The position numbers and the translations under genes are program-made. The notes under the pieces are model-generated. The model saw nothing but the letters and a program-made list of their open reading frames with translations, was not told where the DNA came from and searched no databases. A DNA stretch of 64,000 nt. Source: Tubiluchus corallicola. Taxonomy: Eukaryota; Priapulida; Priapulimorpha; Priapulimorphida; Tubiluchidae. Below, in pieces: positions 1 to 32,500 of this stretch; the stretch's first letter is position 1; each line of letters starts with the position of its first letter. Location: contig JAQGDQ010000049.1 in NCBI GenBank assembly GCA_030141605.1, forward strand, positions 558,001 to 622,000, written 5' to 3'.

Positions 1-152
1 TCTACGTTCGCCGCTGTACTAATGTGTTATGTGCTATACTAATCAATCATAACCATCTGACTTTTCTTGAGTAACATTTTCTTAGCATATAAAGATTTTT
101 GATGTATGGTCTTTGGTATTACTGTAACGTATCTGTGTAATTAATGATGCAG

Positions 153-19975
<19,823 letters not shown>

Positions 19976-20219
19976 TTGGTATTTCAATGTGCAACGTTAT
20001 TAGTAAACATTTCACCTAAAATTGTAACTGAAGCTGCTAAGATGTAATTGGTGCGCCAGAGGATGCAAATTAAAGAGTACCCACAGCTGAGAAGCTTTTC
20101 ATGGCACTTCCCATTCTCATTGGTTTGTCAGATAAGAAAAGGCTTGCAAGTAGTTGTTTTGATAAAGCCAGGATTTGATATGAAAGACTAATACATAATA
20201 TTTATATCGATATTACGTA

Positions 20220-20868
20220 AATAAAACCACATGGTTTAATAGATCTATCGTCAACTCTGTATAAGCTCAACAAAATTTTTCATTCATCGTAGCCTGTTTC
20301 GGTGCTTTGTTTTCTAATAAGAAAAAAACTTTTTTGTTATAGTAATGCGCGTTACAAATATTCTCATGTTGTACCTAACTGATAATTAGCTACAATTTAC
20401 CTGAAAAAAGGATAAAATTAACTTTGACATGATAACGGAACCCCGTGCATAGAGAATTTAGTGAAATTGTTAGGTTGCTCTTCAACAGTTTTAATTATCG
20501 TAATGTTGCAAATTACAGAATTACGAATAAAAATACGTTTATGTTAATTTAACCTACAATGTTAAAACATAACATATTTTAATTATTACTTTTTATAAAT
20601 AATTTATTACTACGATTGTCATTTTCACCCAATCCGTGTTTATATTACTTCGTATGCCAATGAGTTTTTTGCAGCTAGATTTTCAAATTATTAACGAATC
20701 AGTTACATTATTTCATATCCATTTGTAATAACAGTTATTATGTTCTGCATCATAAGTACTTTCTACAGAAGCACATCATTGATAATGATATTTTCTATAC
20801 TGTAAAGGAATGTGTAACTGTATTATCTTGAAGATACACTTACAACTTGTTGTTATGCCTGAAATAAA
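20220..20868 (+). terminator. Candidate polyadenylation signals of the cyclase gene
   Basis: AATAAA occurs at 20220-20225 and 20863-20868, about 245 and 890 bp after the TGA. Either could end the mRNA; which is used cannot be told from sequence. Confidence 0.45.
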
Positions 20869-21139
20869 ATTCCATAATTCATATTCATGCATTTCATGAC
20901 TTTATCATTTTGAGGTGTGTATGGGTATAATGATGTGTAATTTATGAGTATTAATGATACTAATTACCTCTATTAGCACATAAATTAAAATACGTTGTAC
21001 ACAAGTAAAAAAACATAAAACACACAAAAACATGCATAAAAGGGACTTGCAAAATATACGTGAGGACTGTCCAAGACATACGAGAGTATTTCATTATTAT
21101 TATTATCAATAATGATAATAATATTTATCATTAATAACA

Positions 21140-21350
21140 GAGAGCTCATGCGTGAGCACGGCGGTAAATTTAAAATTTCAATTTTTATCTTAAAATTTGC
21201 CGAGTTTTTCATATCACACTGAATGTTGTACAATAGCATCGCACCCAATTTTCGCTTTCACAAACACGTTCAACACGCCCTTGGAATGTTTGTGATGTTG
21301 AAATTTGAGTTCGTTTGTGGCGTCATCACTAGCTGTGCTCGCTAGCCGTT
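21140..21350 (-). mobile_element. Dispersed repeat family 2, copy 2 (inverted)
   Basis: Reverse complement of this segment aligns with 8066-8310: GTTTGTGAAAGCGAAAATT, CAGTGTGATATGAAAAA and CGGCAAATTTTAAG appear in the same order. It lies in the intergenic region after the cyclase gene. Confidence 0.65.
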
Positions 21351-21666
21351 AATTAATTTTTAACCTATTATTTAATTATCAGAACTGCTTTAGCATTCTT
21401 TTATTGGTTAAAAAGTGTACATTTTACCATACTTCAAAATGGGGTAGGATATGAAAATTCGTCCTGTTTTGCTTTAAATTGGTGTATTGCATCATTAGCT
21501 AATTATGACGCGTCTGTGCCAGAATGTTCCTTCATTCCAGAAGTTATCTTGAAAGGCAGAATATACAATATTTTTAATGATATTCGAAAGACGTGTGCAA
21601 CATGTGTTGAATGGTCTTGAATGTGCGGGTGCATGAAGCTACTACATGAAAAAATAATACTGACCT

Positions 21667-23460
21667 GTGGCACAGGACATAAATAATTATGCTAGCTTGA
21701 TTAGAAGATTGTCAATTGATTGGGCAATGCTTTGGTGCAATAAATTGTTTGTGCTGTTACTCGTTATTTTTGTATTTTCTCGGAAAATGATTATGTTACA
21801 TCTTGTCACATTTTGGATGCGAGCTAATCAACTGTCTATAAATTATTCCAAAACTAAATACATGCTGCAGCCCCCCACCCCCCAATAAAAAAATATGTCA
21901 TTAAATTTAACAATGGGATCAACTAAGTTGCAACTTGTCGAGCAAATTAAATACTTAGGTGTGTTATTTTATTCCAATTATTTTCAGCCTATTTAGAGTA
22001 CAGCATACTAACCTATGGATCAGCACCAACACCCACCTCGCGTCCCGATGTACGTTTGATGCTCATCCTAATTTATGGAGATTATAAGTCCTAGCATCAT
22101 TCTAGCAGAGCTACTATATTCCAGTTCAGGCTGGGCAAATAAACGTAACTTGAAAAGAATGAGAAATGGTTACTACTGTAGTAGAAGTTCCATATTGCAA
22201 AAATCAAAAATGCTAAAATTGAATTAAAATGTAATTTAATTCTATTGTACGTATGCTTGCATTATTGTTTGTCATGTTTCTCGCGCTATTAGTTTTACCT
22301 AGTAAGCACGTGTAGTACTAGCTTGCAGTAACTTTATCGAAAGAGTTAATGTGTAATTGAATTTTACTTTTAGCATTCAGTTTGCACTTGTAAGTCAATA
22401 ATATGGCAGAGTTGCTGTCAGTTTAAGCGACTTTGCTAATGGAAGTTTCTTGAAAGAAAGAAAGTATGCCTTGTAACAAATTTAGAAGTAGTCAGTTCCC
22501 TTCCTATGTATGTGAACATGTTTGCTCGTCATTTGACTAAGGTTTTGACCAAATGAAAAAATTGATTGTATCAGCATTTATTTTTGATTAAATCTTTACT
22601 TATTTAACTCAAGATTTTAATGCAATGAAAGTACTGCTTTACTGTGATACTAAGTAATTTCTTAACGTGTTAAACATCTAGATTGTGAATAAATTCTATC
22701 CTAAACATTTAGAGGCTCAGCTTATTTAATAATAATAATAATAACCTTTATTTACAAACTGCTTTTGGATTTTTTTAATAATCTTCTGAAATTGAATGTG
22801 AAGCATTACAATACACGTTATAATTATTATTATCTAGGTTATGTTCGTACTAATGGTGCCAAGCATTTTGTCAAATTCTATGGACCTCTGATTTGGAATT
22901 ATCTACCTGACAACATTAAAAATCAACATACTATTTCCAAGTTTAAAAAAAATGTGAAAAGAATTCATATTAAACCATAATTCTAATATATTCCACATGT
23001 AATTACTTTTAAACTCATCTTCCAAAGTAATTAATCTAAGTAAGTGTAGAAGAGGAAGAAAAATAAAGAGAAGAAGTAAGAAGAAGTAAATTAATTCATC
23101 ACCTGTTAGGTGTGCCCGGTTGTCTCCTCTGTTGTACATTTGTCTCCCCAGTTGGTTGCTATGGCTCATTAATGCTAATTCCTATGCATATTTTAATGTA
23201 AACATAATCATCACATCATTTCATTCTCCATTGTTTCACCATCTTTCTCGCCACATCTTCACATTCATAACCTTTCGTGATTTTCCTCTTTTATTTTGCA
23301 CCTCCTGCACCCCATTATTCCATATCGCCTTTTCGGCTCAGATCTCATAAGTTTTACTTTTGATCTGAGCCGATAATTTGTCTTACTCATTGTAATTGAT
23401 GTCATTTTTATGTAAACTGGCTTTTGGAATAAATAAACTAAACTAACCTAAAACTAAACT
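21667..23460 (+). mobile_element. CR1-like non-LTR retrotransposon relic
   Basis: Pieces of one reverse transcriptase appear in order but in shifted frames: WMRANQLSINYSKTKYML (near 21815-21870), VEQIKYLGVLF (near 21935-21970), LEYSILTYGSAP (near 21990-22030), and a C-terminal block ending with TNGAKHFVKFYGPLIWNYLP and a Lys-rich tail (22765-22980). The AT-rich 3' UTR ends with an AATAAA-type (AACTA)n tail near 23430-23460. Frameshifts and gaps show it is dead. Confidence 0.8.
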
Positions 23461-23712
23461 AAAGTTGGCTTTAAATTCAACAGACAACACAAGCCTGCCA
23501 TGAAGCTTTTATCGTCGACTGTAAATAACAAACCACACCTACATAACAGAGATTATCATTAGTTACCCCACTTGTACCCTAAATACCATGAGCCAAGCAG
23601 GGCAACAGCATGTACCATTTTTTTAAAGACTTTGGTATTACCTGGCCACAGTATTAAACTCATAACCTCTCAGATGAAAAGCGGACGCATTACCTCTAGA
23701 CTATACCATCTG
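23461..23712 (-). mobile_element. tRNA-derived SINE, minus-strand copy
   Basis: The reverse complement aligns with 40795-41077 from the Pol III A-box (TAGTCTAGAGG, plus-strand 23693-23703) through a diverged B-box (GAGTTTAATAC) to the shared body (ACCAAAGTCTTT, TGTTGCCCTGC, ATGGTATTTAGGGTA, GTTATTTACAGTCG). It directly abuts the tail of the upstream retrotransposon relic. Confidence 0.8.
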
Positions 23713-23966
23713 GTCAATTTCTGAGAATGAGAATTCTCAACCAGTCCTGGCTTGGTTTAACTTGGATCACAAGGCACATGCTCGTGGCCACTTCGTTGTT
23801 TACTTTACTACGTTAGGGCATTGACTGTATGAGCCCTAATGTCACAAACTCCAAATTAATAAAGACAATAAAGAAGTAAGTCATTTTAAATGATATTGAT
23901 GACTCGTCTAAAGGACATATAACTGAGGCATGTATAGGTATACACTATTTCGTCATAGCGGTAATA

Positions 23967-25302
23967 CAGTAAGCTCCGTTTATTAGACTCACGGTTAATA
24001 GAATCAGTCCCTAATTAACTCAAAAACATCTGGTATGGGCCATTCCTGTTCAAATGCATATAAAAACTGTTGGTGATTGACTCATATAATTCCACATAAT
24101 TGACTCAATATTTTTCTTTCACATATTTACAATAAGGCGCTTGTGTGACCAATAAGCTTTTATGACTTCTGTGTAGAAACAGTCATGTTAAGTGCCATTT
24201 TGTTTATAAGCAGGAACATTTATCATATGCTAATATGCTAGCCTAGCAGTTTTGCTTTGGCCCTCACATCCACTGCAATTATCCTTGTTACCCAAGAATT
24301 TCTGGAAGCTAAATATTTAATCACTTGCTTTTGAAACTCTCGCTGCCTTTCACACAACATTTAATCAGTTAACTGTTACTGCTATGCCGGGATGCAGGTA
24401 CAATACAATAAAGTGTTGCAAAATTGCGGGTAGATTACCGTGCAAACTCGAATGCTTGAATGATAGCTGTGTTGTTTAATGACTGGTTAGTGAAATGGAA
24501 TGCAAGCTTAAAGTGAAACATTATTAAACTGATAGCCAATTGCACTACCCATGCAGTCAACACATTATTAAAACACATTAAAGTTGTGTTTTTACCCATT
24601 AAACATTACATGGCTCACTCAGCCATGTGATCAAGGCATTATTCTAACACTAAAGGCTTAATTTAGAAAAAAAATGCGGACAAGAGTTTTAGAAGCGAAG
24701 CATTATGATGAAGCAACTTCCCAATTAAGCGCAAATTGACCTGGCTAAAAAACTAGCCTTCTCAACGCACTACACTTTTTGGCTATGTCCTGCAGTAGTG
24801 TCACTGAACACACATGTTGCAGAACTGCTTCACTCATGCTAGATTCACTCATGTGAATAAAACTGACAATGAAATTCTTACATTGCAAGAAATAGGCCTA
24901 ACTGCACCACCTGATATGAGCAACAACAAGTTTGAGACCTGGATTGAAATTGATTCAGCTATACAGGTCACCTCGTCAATAACTGATGATGAAATGATCG
25001 CGATAGCAAGTGGGTGCTTAGGCAAAACTACAGACAAAGCTACTTGAGTGGAAACACGGAGCCAAGAACTATTTTACGAGAATTAGTTAAGAAAACTTTT
25101 TTAATTTCTTTTCTATTAATTCATTTTATAGATTAATATTTTTAAATAACTACAGAGAAATTTAGGCATTACTTCATTTCTAAAATCAGTAAAAGCCTTT
25201 GCATATGCTAAGCTGATGATTCGTAGTTCTGTACTACATCTGTCGATTAATTGGATTAAAAAACTTCCGTCCCGAAGTGAGTCTATTAAGCGGCTCCTAC
25301 TG
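23967..25302 (+). mobile_element. pogo/Tigger-like DNA transposon relic with terminal inverted repeats
   Basis: The left end CAGTAAGCTCCGTTTATTAG and the reversed right end CAGTAGGAGCCGCTTAATAG match at 16 of 20 positions and continue with ACTCAC on both sides. Each end is flanked by TA, the target duplication of the Tc1/mariner superfamily. Inside, 24814-25047 encodes LQNCFTHARF and an acidic segment SITDDEMIAIASG, resembling the C-terminus of Tigger/pogo transposases. The DNA-binding and DDE catalytic parts are missing, so the 1,336-bp copy is an internally deleted, non-autonomous relic. Confidence 0.8.
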
Positions 25303-25304
25303 TA

Positions 25305-25720
25305 TTACATTTTTCGAGAATAAGGTTTAGCCATCTAAAGGAGTTCAAGTGCAGAGTTCTGTGATATCTTCAGCTACAGAATAATTACATTAAAAACAAC
25401 AGTAAATGAAAACAATTTCAATGGATATGCTGATTATTCTGACAAACTGAACAACATTGAGCATTACTTTTCATTAAGGATTCAATAAGAAGACAGCAAA
25501 TATCTCAGTAGTTTAAGAAAACAGATATATTTTAATAATACCAGATACTAGGTATCTGGTAGATATATATGCTAGTCATTTATTGTCAGATCTTCTGCAT
25601 ATTGTCTATGCTGCTTTTGGTCTTGCTTGCCTCTAGCATCTGAACGTTAACCTGTAGGCATTGATTAATTACTTAAATTATTTTCTTACAGTCTCTGTAA
25701 CTCATCTATATTTGTTTTAG
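25305..25720. other. Intergenic DNA upstream of the convertase gene
   Basis: AT-rich sequence between the Tigger-like relic and the first convertase exon. I see no gene. It probably contains promoter or 5' UTR intron sequence, but no core promoter element stands out. Confidence 0.5.
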
Positions 25721-25734
25721 GTTATTCATTAGCA

Positions 25735-25797
25735 ATGGTAGCAGCTGTTACGCATCATAATGCAACTATGGTGCAGCCAGATGCAGCTAACAGCTAA
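25735..25797 (+). promoter_or_regulatory. Possible upstream ORF in the convertase 5' UTR
   Basis: A 20-codon ORF (MVAAVTHHNATMVQPDAANS, then TAA) starts in a favourable context (AGCAATGG), 66 bp before the convertase start codon. A good acceptor (TTTGTTTTAG, ending 25720) just upstream suggests this is transcribed as part of a 5' UTR exon. If so, it could dampen translation of the main ORF. No transcript evidence is available. Confidence 0.3.
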
Positions 25798-25862
25798 TAA
25801 ATTATGACGAAAGCTTTACAACATTTTAACAATATGTGCCAAATCTTTCTTTTCGTGCCAAG

Positions 25863-26516
25863 ATGTTTAAATGGATATGTCATGGACATGCGAACTTGCT
25901 GATTTATAATGTGATAGCTGTTCACCTGTGCTTTATCAAATTCAATTTTGGTGCTTATATTAAAAATAAACCTCCCTCTTCTACTAGCACCAGAAACATG
26001 TTTTCCTCGTATCCTTTAACGTGGGCAGTTCGTCTCTATGATGATGATGGTGTGGAGCCTGACATGAAATTTGCTAAACATGTGGCAACAGAGGCAGGGC
26101 TAGTGTACAGAGGACGGGTTGGACAACTACAGGACACCTACTTATTTCAATTTCTATTTCATTCTAATCGTTCAGTTATAGTAGCAACAGCCATGGAACA
26201 AGTTTTGAACACATCTAATGATTGTACCATTGAAAGCAGCAACAAAACAAGAGAAAAGAAATGTGGAAAGACGACCCGACGGAAGATACAGCGCCACTGC
26301 CTGCGAAAATTTGTTGAGCAAAACCTTGCTTTGCTACTAGCATCTGATTATTACTCTGATTTGTGTAAAGAAACTGCAAAGAAGCTAGTCAAAGTTATTG
26401 AAACCAAGTTGATATCTCACCCACACATTGTATGGTTTGAAAGACAGGTGCCTCGTACAAGACATCCCAGATCACTCGAATTTCAAGATCCAGCATTTCC
26501 AGAACAGTGGCATCTG
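25863..26516 (+). CDS. PCSK7: Convertase exon 1: signal sequence and expanded prodomain
   Basis: Residues 1-30 carry a hydrophobic stretch ([14 protein letters not shown]) fitting a signal sequence. The prodomain begins near 50 with [12 protein letters not shown] and [19 protein letters not shown], typical of the family, and ends [10 protein letters not shown] before RHPR at 200-203, a minimal R-X-X-R autocleavage site followed by SLEFQDP. Between the two conserved parts (about residues 101-175) is an insert with three N-glycosylation sequons (NRS, NTS, NKT), a basic cluster (KTTRRK) and four Cys. Typical prodomains bridge this gap with a few tens of residues at most. Confidence 0.85.
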
Positions 26517-29500
26517 GTAAGCTTAACTTGTCCCGGCAAAATTTCCACTGAATAACTATTACAAGAGAAATCCTTATGAGTAAAAAGTTATAAAATTCCA
26601 ACTTTGTAAGCATCCTTTAAGCTGATAAACAATATTATCCATATTTGGCAAATAAATGTGACTACAAAATCGAAATTATTGCTGACTGGTTTTGAACAAA
26701 ACTGTTCATTATAAACAGTGTTAATAATTTACAAATCTCAGAACATATTGTAAATTTTTAAATGTTTATATATTTGCAATAACTTGTTTTGATTATTTTA
26801 GTGCTTATGTGAATCTGTATGTGAAATATAAGGCAGTTATTTCTTGTAGATAAACAGAAAATTAAAACATAAGGACATTAATGTATCTGACATTTGGCAT
26901 TTGGGAATAACTGGCAAAGGAGTAACTGTAGCTATTATAGACGATGGTGAGTTCATTATATGCTTGTGGTTTTTGTTGTAAATTTATTATTGTATAATTT
27001 AAGTTCAACCTTTATCTTTGAATGTTCTTGTTAAGAGTTTTAATAGCATTAAAATTACAGGCTATGTGGATTTGCATTGTGATTGTTACTCTACTTCTTA
27101 ATTTAGTAGACTTATTTCTTTCGTACAATTACGTGATTGATCTCGTCTGCATCCAGATACATTATAAACTGTAATTCGATGTTGATAGACTGCTGGGCAA
27201 ATCTAATAACTTGTAGAGTAATTTCTGAGTCTGAAAACTCTAGTGCTTTTGAGATGTAATAGTTGACGTAGCTGCAAAAACAGCAGAAAGCCATTGGTTG
27301 AAGTCCCAGTGCAAAATTTTTCACAGTTTCTAATTTAGTATTGCTTTTGTGCATTTAGTATTTCTTTTGTGTATTATATAGTGTATATTTTCCTAATCGT
27401 TGTGTTACAAGAATACTGTGATCTTTCAGTAACTTATCATCTGTAGTTATCATTTTGTTATAGAATAGTTTAACAGGAATGTCAACAAATAACTGTGTAC
27501 TTGTAATTTCTCCCATGGTAGTTTCTTGACAAAAACCTCGGTTTTATAAGTTATTTTTGGTTTGCCATTTTTGCAAAGTTTGTTGTTTTGTAGCTTTTTG
27601 TGTGAATAGTCTGCTACCGTTGCTAAAGTGCTTGTGAAGTTTGCTCGTCATTAATAAAAAATGCTGATTTTGCAGGTGTAGAGTGGACTAATCCAGACAT
27701 CCATGATAATTATAATGCAGCTGCTAGTTGGGATCTGAATGATGATGATGGTAATCCCATGCCAAGTGAACATAGCGGTAAAATACTGTTGACTTAGGCT
27801 ATAGACACAGTTTAAAATGAAACTAAATTAATTTCTCTCGTGCAGTTTTACTCACAGAATGTTGCACAGTTAGCTATACTATCTATGTTATGCTATGCTA
27901 TACTATACTACACTACACTACACTACACTACACTACACTACACTACACTACACTACACTACACTACACTACACTACACTACACTGTACTGTGCTGTGCTG
28001 TGCTGTGCTATGCCCTGTGCTGTGCTATGCTATGCTATGATATGATATATGCTATGCTATGCTAGGCTAGGCTAGGCTAGGCTATACTATACTGTACTGT
28101 ACTGTACTGTACTGTACTGTACTATACTATTTTGCAACCTTTGGATATTCAGTAAAAAATCTCATACTTGAAGCTCTTTTGTTGCAGAGATAATGCAATT
28201 TATACGATAAAGTGAGGACAAAGTTACAGTTAGCATTTAAAATACAAGTTGAATGCAATAAAATTGACAAGCATGCTAACTGATGAAAGGAAAAAGACCA
28301 GTTGGAATTAAATCTAATGAATGTTACACAAATGATGGATGGTATTGTAACACTATCAACTGTAGTTTTGTACTTCTTAAGAGTTATGAATTTAGTTAAG
28401 AACAAATGTTATTAGATGAATTATGTTGATAGCTGAAATGACGACGCTGCTTTCAGATCATAACAGGCATGGTACACGTTGTGCGGGTGAGATTGGTGCA
28501 GTTGCTAACAATTTCTGTGGAGTAGGCGTCGCTTACGAAAGCAAAATCTCAGGTAAATAATTTTTAAATGTTTCATCAAGAATGTAAGTAGTGCATGTTA
28601 TTCCGTTTTTGGATGTGTAGCGTAAATATGGCTTTTATATGAAAACCACGCAGGTTGAAGCCGGCCACTAAACCATTAACTAATAACAAAAGCGGCACTC
28701 ACCCACGGCCCGCTACATCTTACAGCAGCTGAGATCACTGTTGAGCTGTTGCATTATATATCGGGGCTGATAATCTGTAACGCAGTTACTGTAGATAATA
28801 ACACGGAAAAATATTTACTTATGTGTTCTCCCACTGCTGAGCATTCATGGTGATTTAACATGCTTTGGTAGTTTTGCAGCACTTTAAGTAATACCGAGCA
28901 AAATTATTATATGTTTTATCACTGAATGTACACAGAGTTTTGTAATTTGAAATAATTTCATGCTCATATTTTCAATTGTAAATGTGATTATAATTCAATA
29001 AAGAGTACTGCATTGTCAGTGTAAAGTGGCATGTATCAGACATCCGAAATGTGTTATGCGTTATCCACCTGCGGAAAAAATCAATAGCTGCAGAAAAATA
29101 ATGCATAATGCAGGTCTGACAAACGAGTGTGTTGAAGACAATGTAAACCAATTTTATCTATTCTGCATCCGTATAAGGCAATCATGTTCCGGATGCTTTT
29201 TAAATGCTATTTAAGTCGGATATAGTGTTATAAGAAATTTTTTAAATTTCCTTTGTTGACTTTTAAGATCAGCCACTTGCATTGTTGCAGCATCTATTTT
29301 TACTCGTTGCTTCACAACGAATGCATGAATGACAGGACAGAGATAAATATAAAAGAAAGTTATGGGGCTTTTGTTTTGTGGAAATGTCTACAAGCTTGCA
29401 ACTCTCTCTCAAATGTTTTTAAGTTAAAGCATTAATTTTAGCATTAATTTGTTCAAACCACTGTGGACTTTGACAGGGTGTAGTAAAATTAATTTATACT

Positions 29501-32500
29501 TCAAATTATTATTGTATATCAAGGCCGGATTATGACTTTTTGGGCTCCTAGGCTAATGAAATTATGGGGCCTCTTCAGACGGAGCCACCCTAACTTGTTC
29601 CCACCAGTCTTAAATATTTTTATTCCTGATATATTTTAGCGACATTTACATTAATTCAAGTAAACTTATTGCAAAATCTTTAAGTAAGCTAGAATAACTA
29701 TATTTGTCAATAAAAATCTTCTTTAAGAAATACCAGTATTGCACTATTTATTGCAAACCAAATTAACAGATATTTCAACTCAACAGCAGTGAAAAAACAG
29801 ATTTTTATGAAATGTTACCAAAGTTTGAGGGCCCCAAGCTCGAGGGGCCCTAGCCTGCAAGCGTATATTGTATCAACAAATTTTCTTTTTGAACTTAATG
29901 AATCGTATAAACGTTTTTATTAGGAATAAAAGTGCTTGAGGGTCCAATGACAGACAGTCTTGAAGCAGCAGCTTTCAATATTAAGATGGAACTAAACGAC
30001 ATCTACAGCTGTAGGTAAATACATGTGACAATTTATCAAATCACTTTGTAACAAATATAGTTTATGCTGGTAGGGATATACTGAACATTTGGATCACCAA
30101 ATTTTTCCCAAAAGTACAGTAAACTTTGGGTGTAATTAGTGAAATGTTCGGTAAACTTTCAGTAATTGTAACATTTGGTGAAAATTATATTAAACAAACT
30201 GAATATTTGCTTAATACTTAACTAAAATTTATTTGAAAAAAGCTAGTTGTAAACAGGGAATACGGCACAACAGCCAGCATTCTGCTTTTTGTTTCTGTAT
30301 TCAAATGATTCAAATGTTTCTATATATAATATGACTATTATATGATGACTGGAAAAATGGGATGCACCATCATTGCCCAACTGTGTGTCAATGTGCAATG
30401 TTGTTGATAGTGCGAAATAGTTTGAACTTTATTACGTCATAAATTTGAGCCCTAAACAAAAAAAACTCGAAAAACAAAAATTGCGTAAAATTAAAAATCT
30501 AGTTTGACCGCCTGGTAACTATTATGTTTTTTCACCACCTTATCTCAATGCATATATAACGAATTGTGCAGTCAAATGTTGTATGTATATGGAATGAGAC
30601 AAAATTAAAATTAAATCTACGTGCAGTTTGGTACAGGATTTTCAACCCTGCTCAATTTCTTTTTAGACAGGAAGGCAGTATGTTTCATGATTCACCATAG
30701 GTCCCTTTTAGTCACATAGAACACACGAAATTGCGGGAGCAATGCCAATCATGCTAATAAATTTTAGTGAGCTGCTGACAAATGATTGCTATCATTGTCC
30801 TTTTTTGTTTTTGAATATCAGTCAGGGTATAGGACAAAAATATCACAACAAACTAGGTGATTACATGAATTTGACTCAGAAATGCTTGCACACATTTGTA
30901 ATAACGATTCGCACAGACTTATGCTTGATTTGTAAAGGTTTCCACATTAGGAGTTTTGGAGTTGATAGAGATGGCAACATCATACATAACAACATCATCA
31001 ACACTAACAGTGATAAATGGGCTGTCATTATTGATGAATAAACATTAGATCAGGAATATTTTTGCAATCACTTTGTTTGTACATAGTTTTTCATGCTAAT
31101 TCCAGCTCATTGCTCTTGCTATTGCTGAGTTACCTGCGATATAGTGTAGGTTGCTAAATGTAACCAAGGTAACATTTGATTTGGTTTAATTAAACACACA
31201 AAGCAAGTTAACAATCTTACACATGTGAAGATGTGACTTGTATTTTATTGAACCAAAGATGTATATCCAAAAAAGACGTTTTTTTTAAAATTCGTTGTAA
31301 TGATTTATTTACTGTGTTAGTAAAGTTACTACTACTACTACTACTACTACTATATTTGGCTAATATCAAGTGTAATTATATCAGTACTAATAAATAACAA
31401 ATTGACCTAAACATTTCACGTTTTTGTATTTTTAAGTTGGGGTCCGGAAGATGATGGTAGAACAGTTGATGGACCTCATTACCTAGCTTCTAGGGCTCTA
31501 CTTCATGGTATTGAAACTGGTCGTCATGGTTACGGCAGTATCTTTGTTGTTGCTAGTGGTAATGGTGGTATGAACGGTGATAACTGTAACTATGATGGCT
31601 ATGCAAGCTCCCCTTATACAGTGACTATTGGTAAAGCTATAACAATTACTTTTTCCGGATGGTTGTACATTGTTAGATGACTCTGCTCACTTGGCCTAAA
31701 TTCATTTATAGTTTTGATGACCTAGTAAAGCATTAAGTAAACCTATTTGTATATTAGTTATGTTTTGTAAGTACTTAAAGGACAAAAAAGGGTTACCTGA
31801 AAGGTTTCAGAAAAATCGCCTTAAGAAATTATATTACTTTGTAGCAATGTTGTGCGTATATTATACTCGTGTTGAAAGGATTTTTTGTTTGTTTTCATTT
31901 TAAACTCCCTGCGATACTGTTCCAATGGCACCATTACATGATGTCACTTACACAAACGTAAATCAGGGAAAGACAAGTACATGCTAAACTATGTCCCAAA
32001 AAACTTTCCATGCAAAATTACATTACTTAGCTTTTCACTTACCTGCTTGAAAGACTTATGTGACTGGTAAACAAAATTATTATTTATTTAAAATGCTTTC
32101 ACCAATTGGTAAAATGTCGCTGATTCATCCTCCAGGATGCACCACTCGCTAACCAAAAACGTATTTTTAATCTTATTGACAAGATGCAATAATTTCAAGT
32201 TTACTTAGTTAATGACGTGTGCGCTACCAGTGCTCTGATTATTTTTTCAAACTTTACAGAATGTTATCTAAACTTGTTTCAAATTGCTTATCGTCAAAAA
32301 GGCTGCATCTCACAGTAATCACAGGAGTTTAAATTTACATGTTTTGTGCAGCGTTATTGCTGACACAAGTCTAATATGCAAAAAGGCAGTATGTAAATGG
32401 TATAAAATTTCGAGAAAATTTTTAAGCCCTATGTAAGTTGAGGGTTTTCTTGCACTTTAAACCTGGTGCATCGCTATCATACTTTCATTTAATCCTATCA

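Noticed and set aside
25836-25862. Non-ATG start (GTG) nine codons before the convertase ATG
   Set aside because: There is no support for GTG initiation in an animal gene when ATG at 25863 gives a signal-like N-terminus.
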